Assembly (NCBI GenBank): GCA_026826555.1
Contig: JAKSZT010040235.1
Location: 522,842-586,841, forward strand
Direction of reading: 5' to 3'
DNA from: Tolypeutes matacus
Taxonomy: Eukaryota; Chordata; Mammalia; Cingulata; Chlamyphoridae
Length of the DNA stretch: 64,000 nt
Every line of letters begins with the position of its first letter. The stretch's first letter is position 1. A model generated the notes under the pieces. That model worked only from the letters and a program-made list of their open reading frames with translations. It had not been told where the DNA came from and did no database searches. This document shows positions 58,331 to 64,000 of the stretch, one piece after another. The position numbers and the translations under genes were made by a program.

Positions 58331-59446
58331 CTGGCTTGGTGAGCTGCCACCTTCCTCTGGCTCAGGGTGAGCTGGGGACAGGGGTTGCTGAGAGGAGCCA
58401 GGCTGGGACTGCCCCCGGTTCCCTCTCCCCACTGAAGGGTGTGCTCGGCGTAACTGGGAAAGCCAGCCCAGGGCCCCTCGCGCCCCCAACTCTGGAGACC
58501 CCCCCGGCCACGGGCAGAAGAAAGAAGATTAGCAGGAAGGGGGGTCCCTCCCCAGGTCCTTGGCCTGATCCAGCCACTGCCCTGGGGGAGGAGGGAGCTT
58601 TGGATGCCCATCCCCTCTGCCCAGCCTCACTGCCCACCCCAGGGGCTTCCAGGAGGTGCTTCCAGCCAGAAGGCAGGGGTGGGGCTCAGCCAGGGAGAGG
58701 GACTGGGGCTCCAGTAGACAGGCTGGGAACCTGAGCCTTGCTGGCCGGTTTGCAGATGGCAGTGTGTGGTCAGTGTCCGCGAGGGGCGCAGGGAGGCCAG
58801 GCAGGGCCCCACCTGTGCAGTGACTGCCGCCTCTGCCTCTTCTTCTCGGGGTGCAGAAAGCGGCCTCTGCATTTGCTTGGCCCATCCCTGTGGCTGCTCT
58901 GGGAGGGGGGCCAGGAGGGGAACCCACTCTGCAGAGGCTGCAGCCGAGGCGCAGAGAAAGTGTGCGTGTGTACATGTCTGTGTACGATGCACGTACACGC
59001 CTGTGCATCATCATGCTTCGACACGGCCATGCCACTTTACATTCGACGGGCCCGTGGCTGCTGGCGTGGCCTCCGCTGGCTCATCAAGGGCTCACTGAGC
59101 GCACTCAGTGCCCAGCTCTGCGCCCTGCCTTTGGGGAGCTCCCAGTCTGGGGGTGGGGGCGGGGGGCGGCCGCAGGAAGAGAGGCCAGAGCCCTCCGCAG
59201 GGGTGGCGCACCCAGGGGCGTGCACGGGGAGTGTCCTGGACCCAGCCCGGAGCAGGACGCAAGGAGGCGTCCTGGAGGAGGTGACACCTGCACTGGGTGT
59301 GGTGGCAGGTATGGGGCGACACCCAACACCAACGTGGCCTGGTGCTGGGTGTTGGGGAGGGGGTCAAGGGCAGCAGCAGGGTCAAGGGCAAGGGGTCAGG
59401 CTGCAGAGAGCGGGGCCCAGCAAACACAGGGAGGGCGGGGGCCTGC

Positions 59447-59797
59447 ACATGTGCATGGGTGCTGTGTGCCTGCGTGTGCACATATGTGTGCTGTGTGCCT
59501 GTGTGTGCACACACATGTGCTGTGTGTCTCTGTGTGCTGTGTGTCTGCGTGTGCACACACGTGTGCTGCGTGTCTGCCTGCGTGTGCACGTGTGTGCGCG
59601 TGTGCACACGTGTGTGTCTGTGTGCATGTGCACACGTGTGTCGGTGTGTGCACATGCGTGTCTTTGTGCATGTGCACACGTGTGTGTCTGTGTGTCTGTG
59701 TATGCATGCATGTGTGCTGTGTGTCTGCGTGTGCACGCGTGTGTGCTGTGTGCATGTGCACCCGTGTGTGGTGTATGCTGTGTGCCTGTGTTCACAG
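59447..59797 (+). repeat. Complex TG/GTGCACAC simple repeat
   Basis: About 350 bp of alternating purine-pyrimidine sequence: (TG)n tracts with frequent GTGCAC, ACACGTGT and GCATGTGCAC palindromes. Open frames of Cys/Val/His repeats on both strands are artefacts of the repeat. Confidence 0.95.
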
Positions 59798-59799
59798 GG

Positions 59800-62700
59800 C
59801 CTGGGTCAGGCTCTCAGGGGTTCCCGTCGCCCTGAACAGACCCACGCGCTGCGAATCCTGGCGCACTTCCAGGGGGAAGCAGCTGGCTCACCTGCCCCTC
59901 CCGCCCTCCGCCGTCTGAAGGCTTCATCTCGGAAGAATGCAGGAGGCCGTCCGAGAGGCTTGGCCAGCATCAGCTCCGTGGCCCAGGGGGCCGGTGTGAA
60001 CTGGAGCCCCGGGTCGCGCTCTCGCTGCTGGCTCTGCAGGTCCTGGCGTGAGCAGTTCCTCGGTCGCGGTCCCGGGGGCCGGCGAGCCAGCTGCCGGAGG
60101 AAATGGCTCCTCTGAGAAGGGCCTGCTCCTTCTCGCAGATAAGGCCTGGGGTTTGCTTTCTCAGGCCCGGAGGATGGACGCCAGGTCCCCACTGTCCTTA
60201 ACGGGGTGGGATGGAGACTCTGGACATTCCAGGGAGCCGCGTGAGGAGGGGCTGCCGGCCGGCAGGGCAGGGGTCCTGTGCCCCCGGCTGAGCTGAGGGC
60301 AGGGCTGGGGTGAGCTCCAGGGCTTGGCGCTCCTACACCACCCCCAGGACACGGAGCCCTTGTCAGCTCCGGAGCCGCCAACCCTGGCCGGCGGCTGCCC
60401 CCCACGCTCTGCCTGGCTGCTCTCTCTCCAACCCCCCCCACTCACCACTGCCCTCCAGGGTCCTGTGGGAGAAGCCGAGGAGGAAGCATCAAGGCCAGCT
60501 CGACTGCACGGAGGCCGCAGCCGGAGTCACTTTTTGTAGACGAGACGTGGGGCTCGTGGCCGCATGGTGAGCTGGGGAAGCTCTTCTGATTTATGCTCTG
60601 TGGCCCCCTGGCAGCAAACGGCACCTCTCCAGGAAAGCCTTCCTGGATTTCTCCCAGCCTGGAGCTCACAAGTCCCCGTGTGGGACTATTGGGCAGCCAA
60701 TTGCGTTCCCTCTCGCATTGTCTGCTTGACAGGTCTTGCTGGTGAGACTGCCCCGTGCAGGGGCTGCGTGTGCGACCCCCGAAGCCCACCGCTGGGAAGC
60801 GCGGCCAGCGAGTGGCAACCTCCCGGGGCCTGGCGCTGCTGAGCTGGGCGGAGACGCCTCTCCGGGGGGCTGCTACACTCTGCATCCTTGTGAGGTTGGA
60901 GGTGGCAGGTGCTGGCGCCTGCCGTGGCCCTTCAGAGATGCTCTCTGCTCCCCCCTGCCTCCGTACCCGCCTTTCCACAAGACTCTTACGGATCAGAAGG
61001 AAAGCTGAGTGCCCACTCAGCCCCCTCTGGTGTTGCCGGGGAATCGGCCCCCTCCCTGGCCTGCCCTCCTTCACCCTGACTCTTCTCCTTTCTGCTTTTT
61101 GCAAAGCCCGGAGAGAAGGCATCTAGATGGGGTGCTCCATGGGGGCTCTGGCCCCCGCAGTGGTGGGGCAGGGGGCTTCTGCTCTGAAGACACTCTGGCT
61201 TTGAGAGCTCTCCCAGGGGCTCTTGGAAGAAGGGCTCACCCAAAAGAGTCCCCCAGGTCTGTGGGGAGCTGGCCCCCCGCCTCTCTCTGGGCGGCCAATA
61301 TTTCAAAACATGTAGCACCCCAGACGGTGGCTATGGGAGCCCCCCTGAGGGTACAGGGCCCACCCCGTCTTGGGGCAGTCTTGCAGAAGTAAGAGAGGCT
61401 CCTGATACCTGAGGTCCAAGGTTCCAGTGCTTTCCCCAATCTAACCGAAGTGCCTCATGCTTCAAATGAGTTGCACTACCTCTTAGGGAGAGCAGAAGGA
61501 GGTCTCAAGGACTTGGCAACCTCTGCAGTTTCCTCCGTGTGAGAGAGGGGTACGGTCCAGGGCAGCGCTCACTCTTCGGGGCCTCTGGTCACCCCCCCCC
61601 CCAGAGCTGGCCCCACATGCAGACTCGATGGCCTGGAACAGGCCTCCGGGCTCTGGGAGACAGAGCTGCAGCTGCCTTGGCCTTCCCTCCGTCCAGAGCT
61701 GAAAACTCCCGCCAGCCGGCTGGGGGTGGGGCCGCTGGCCGAGACTGCGGAAAGGCTTCCTGGGGCTTGGCCGATAGGCCGGGCCGGCGGCCCTCCCGAG
61801 CAGGGCCCCCTCCAGGGAGCTCCTGTCCACCGTGTCTGGGCTCAGGCTGACCCTGTGGTCTGCGATGTGGACAGACTTGGGAAGAGACCAGGAAGCCTTG
61901 CACAAGAAGGCGTTGACGGGAGCTTGTAAGGGGAGACCAGAAGGCTCCCAGAGGTGCTCGCACAAGTCCAGTGCTGCTGGAACACGGGTGCTGCAGTGCC
62001 CGGGGGCAGCGGGGGCTGGGCCCTGGAGCCCCCCTGCCTGGCTCGAATCCTGTTGACCTAGACCTTGACCGTGGCATGTCACCCAACTTCCCTGTGCCTC
62101 GGTTCCCTCAGCTGGGAAATGGGACGGGACCGGCACCTGCCACTCAGGGCGGCTGTGAGCGTGGCCCCGGCGTGTTGGTGCATGCGGCGGGCTTTGACTG
62201 GCAGAGGAAAATGCCTGCGCGCCTGACGATTTTGTTTTCTTGCTCGTCTCTACGGTCTAATTTTTCTTCAGCTCATAGGAGTGACTGGGGCTACTTTTGA
62301 AAAGTAGATTATGTTTCTGAACACACAGACTCATCAACCACTTGTGAGTTGCTTGTGTAATAAAGTAAAAAAAAAAAAAGGGAAAAAAATACCCGAAATG
62401 GCTCAGGTTCACACACAGGGATGGGGTGTCGGCCGCCGCACGGCTGAGCACCGGAGATGCTAGAGGACGCAGGGTCCTGCTCTCGGGGAGCTCAGCCCGG
62501 GGGCAGCTGGTGACTGTGGAAGAGGTGGAGTTGATGGGTGGGGGGCAGGGGGGCAGGAAGGACCCCGTGGGGGGAGCAGCTGCTCAGCACGTAGGGGCAC
62601 ACCCGGGGGGGGCATGGGTGTGTGCACACACACGGGGTAGAGGCCGTGCTGGGGGTGGGGGTTGGGACAGAATGGGAGACGAGGCTGGGGGCCGTACGGG

Positions 62701-63522
62701 CCAGCGGGAGCGCTGGAGCAGGGGGTGAGGCCGTGAGGGCGGGTGGTGACGCGGCTGGCCGCAGTGCGCTGTAGGGGTGGTGGGACGAGGGCAGCTCCCC
62801 TGGCCCCACTCAGGGCTTCTCATCTGGGGGAGGGCTGAGCCCGCGGGGGTCCCGGGGCCAGGCTCTGCCGATTTCACGATTCTCAGGGTGGCTCCGGAGC
62901 AGGTTGACCAGCACTGCAGGGTGGGGTTCTACAAGTTGCAAAACCCTTTCCCACCTCTGCCCCCCCAACCTGGGAAGGCACCAGGGTCTGAAAGGTTTCC
63001 AGGCAAAAAGCTTACACGCTCCTCTGGTCTGGGCCTGGAGAGGTCCTCCGACCCCAAGGATGGGGCTGGGGGAGCAGCTTAGTCAGGCTGGGACGGGGCC
63101 AGCCAAGCCCCAGGACACGCCGTCCCCTGGCCTCCTGGGGCGTGGCCCATGCTGGGAGTGGCGTCTGGCCTTGTGTTACCGGGGAGCCAGGGCAGCGGCC
63201 TCAGGACGCAGCTGTGCCCAGATGTTCCCCGGATGACACCATCCAGAAAGCCTACCCTGTCCCTGGCAGCTCTGCTGACCAGGGGACGCCCCTGCCACAG
63301 GTGTCGGGGCCCTCTTGGGCCCATGACCTCAGGTTACAGGGCAGAGGTCAAGAACTGTGTGACTTGCAGAGTTTTGGGGCATACATTGACCTCCTAAAGC
63401 CCTCCCAGGCACCCCCGGGGTTGAAGCAGGTTTGCTGATCTCAGCTCTGAGGCCATCTTTGCTCAGACTTGTGAAGTAAGGAAAGACCCTGGCGTCCAGC
63501 ATAACAGCCCTGAGTTGCCTGT
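59800..63522. other. GC-rich intergenic region
   Basis: No gene supported. MIR core at 62045-62150 ('cgtggcatgtcacccaacttccctgtgcctcggttccctcagctgggaaatggg'). AATAAAG plus 13 A's at 62359-62379 looks like the end of an old retroposed sequence. The rest is unassigned. Confidence 0.45.
62045..62150 (+). repeat. MIR fragment
   Basis: Contains the MIR core words 'catgtcacccaacttccctgtgcctcggttccctcagctgggaaatggg'. Confidence 0.75.
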
Positions 63523-63866
63523 TGTATTAGTCAGCCAAAGGGGTGCTAATGTGAAACACCAAAAATGGGCTGGTCTTTATAAAGGGTGTTTATTTGGGGT
63601 AGAAGTCCACAGATACCAGGCCATAAAGCCTTAAGTTTCCTTCTCTCACCACATTCCACTGCCACGTGTTAGAGCAAGACAGCTGCCGACGTTTGCCAGG
63701 GTTCAGGCTTCTGGGGTTCCTCTCTTCCCGGGGCTGCGTTTCTCTCCGGGCTTAGCTCCTGTTTCCTCCACAAGGTCAGCTGTAGACTATCAGGTGAACG
63801 GCTCACTTCTCTTCTCCTGGGGCCTTCTTTCCAACATCAAAACTCCGACATCAAAATTGCTTCTCA
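63523..63866 (+). repeat. Interspersed repeat 'TGTATTAGTCAG', copy 2
   Basis: Second copy of the repeat at 48463, interrupted after 'attgcttctca' by a SINE that runs to the window end. Confidence 0.85.
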
Positions 63867-64000
63867 TGGGAAGCGGCTGTGGCTCAATCAGTGGGGCTCC
63901 CGTTTACCATATGGGAGGCCCCGGGTTCGGTTCCCGGGGCCTCCTGGTGAAGGCAAGCCCGCCCGCACGGCGTGGTTAGCTGACCCAGCGAGCACAAGCA
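63867..64000 (+). mobile_element. DAS-type SINE (long form), cut by window end
   Basis: Best-preserved copy here: GGGAAGCGGCTGTGGCTCAA head at 63869, B box GGTTCGGTTCCCGGGG, then 'gaaggcaagcccgcccgcac' tail. No tail or 3' duplication visible because the window ends. Confidence 0.93.

Larger units (their letters stand above)
53398..59440. other. GC-rich intergenic region
   Basis: No gene supported. Contains a CTCC microsatellite (54681-54717), MIR fragments, and a CpG-richer patch at 57570-57760 (GGGCCCGGGCCCGG, CGCGCGGCCGCGGCC) that might be a regulatory element. The many long open frames are compositional. I looked for MYMK and ADAMTSL2 exons and saw none. Confidence 0.45.

Noticed and set aside
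59092..59918. Cys/Val/His-repeat frames up to 365 codons
   Set aside because: Created by the TG-rich simple repeat.
63867..64000. tRNA gene call at SINE heads
   Set aside because: The A and B boxes belong to tRNA-derived SINEs; no tRNA cloverleaf with an anticodon arm is intact in any copy.
40900..64000. MYMK or ADAMTSL2 exons expected from human gene order
   Set aside because: No frame resembling either protein was seen; they probably lie beyond the window.

Overview
This is a stretch of placental-mammal nuclear genome, most likely from an armadillo (Xenarthra, probably Dasypus). The lineage call rests on many copies of a tRNA-derived SINE of the armadillo DAS type (a head of the form GGGAAGCGGCTGTGGCTCA, then internal promoter boxes and an A-rich tail), several of them inserted into L1 elements of a lineage-specific family. 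The genes are intron-rich and GC-rich. Their order, ADAMTS13 - CACFD1 - SLC2A6, matches human 9q34.2.

Layout. (1) 1-15474 is intron of ADAMTS13. About 13 kb of it (344-13388) is one nested insertion: an outer L1 split by a second L1, which is split by a third nearly full-length L1, which carries a SINE; three levels have perfect target-site duplications. A 22-bp minisatellite of about 34 copies follows (14020-14733). (2) 15475-25287 holds the last six coding exons of ADAMTS13 (thrombospondin repeats 7-8, linker, two CUB domains, stop codon). Its last intron contains a 5.2-kb L1 with a dimeric SINE inside. (3) 25997-33237 is the complete five-exon CACFD1 gene (168 aa), with a CpG-rich promoter about 0.4 kb downstream of the ADAMTS13 poly(A) signal. 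(4) 35019-40238, minus strand, is the complete ten-exon SLC2A6 gene (GLUT6, 504 aa), convergent with CACFD1; its CpG-rich promoter lies at about 40.2-40.7 kb. (5) 40.9-64 kb is mostly intergenic, on the side where human has MYMK, of which I see no exon. It holds a decayed endogenous retrovirus, a short L1 3' end, LTR-like pieces, SINEs, old LINE/MIR fragments, a TG-rich simple repeat and one candidate single-pass membrane-protein exon (53140-53397).

The three genes are unrelated in function: a plasma protease that cleaves von Willebrand factor, a small vesicle/calcium-channel membrane protein, and a lysosomal hexose transporter. I see no operon-like or novel multi-gene system. The unusual content is in the mobile elements: the L1 stack, a templated inverted insertion inside an L1, dimeric SINEs and L1 5'UTRs with CTCF-like and YY1-like motifs. 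Other points of note are a GC-AG intron in SLC2A6, a suspect poly(G)/poly(C) block in CACFD1 intron 2, and the orphan membrane ORF. Exon limits were fixed by reading splice sites and checking phase across each junction; homology was judged from recalled human proteins, not from a database search.
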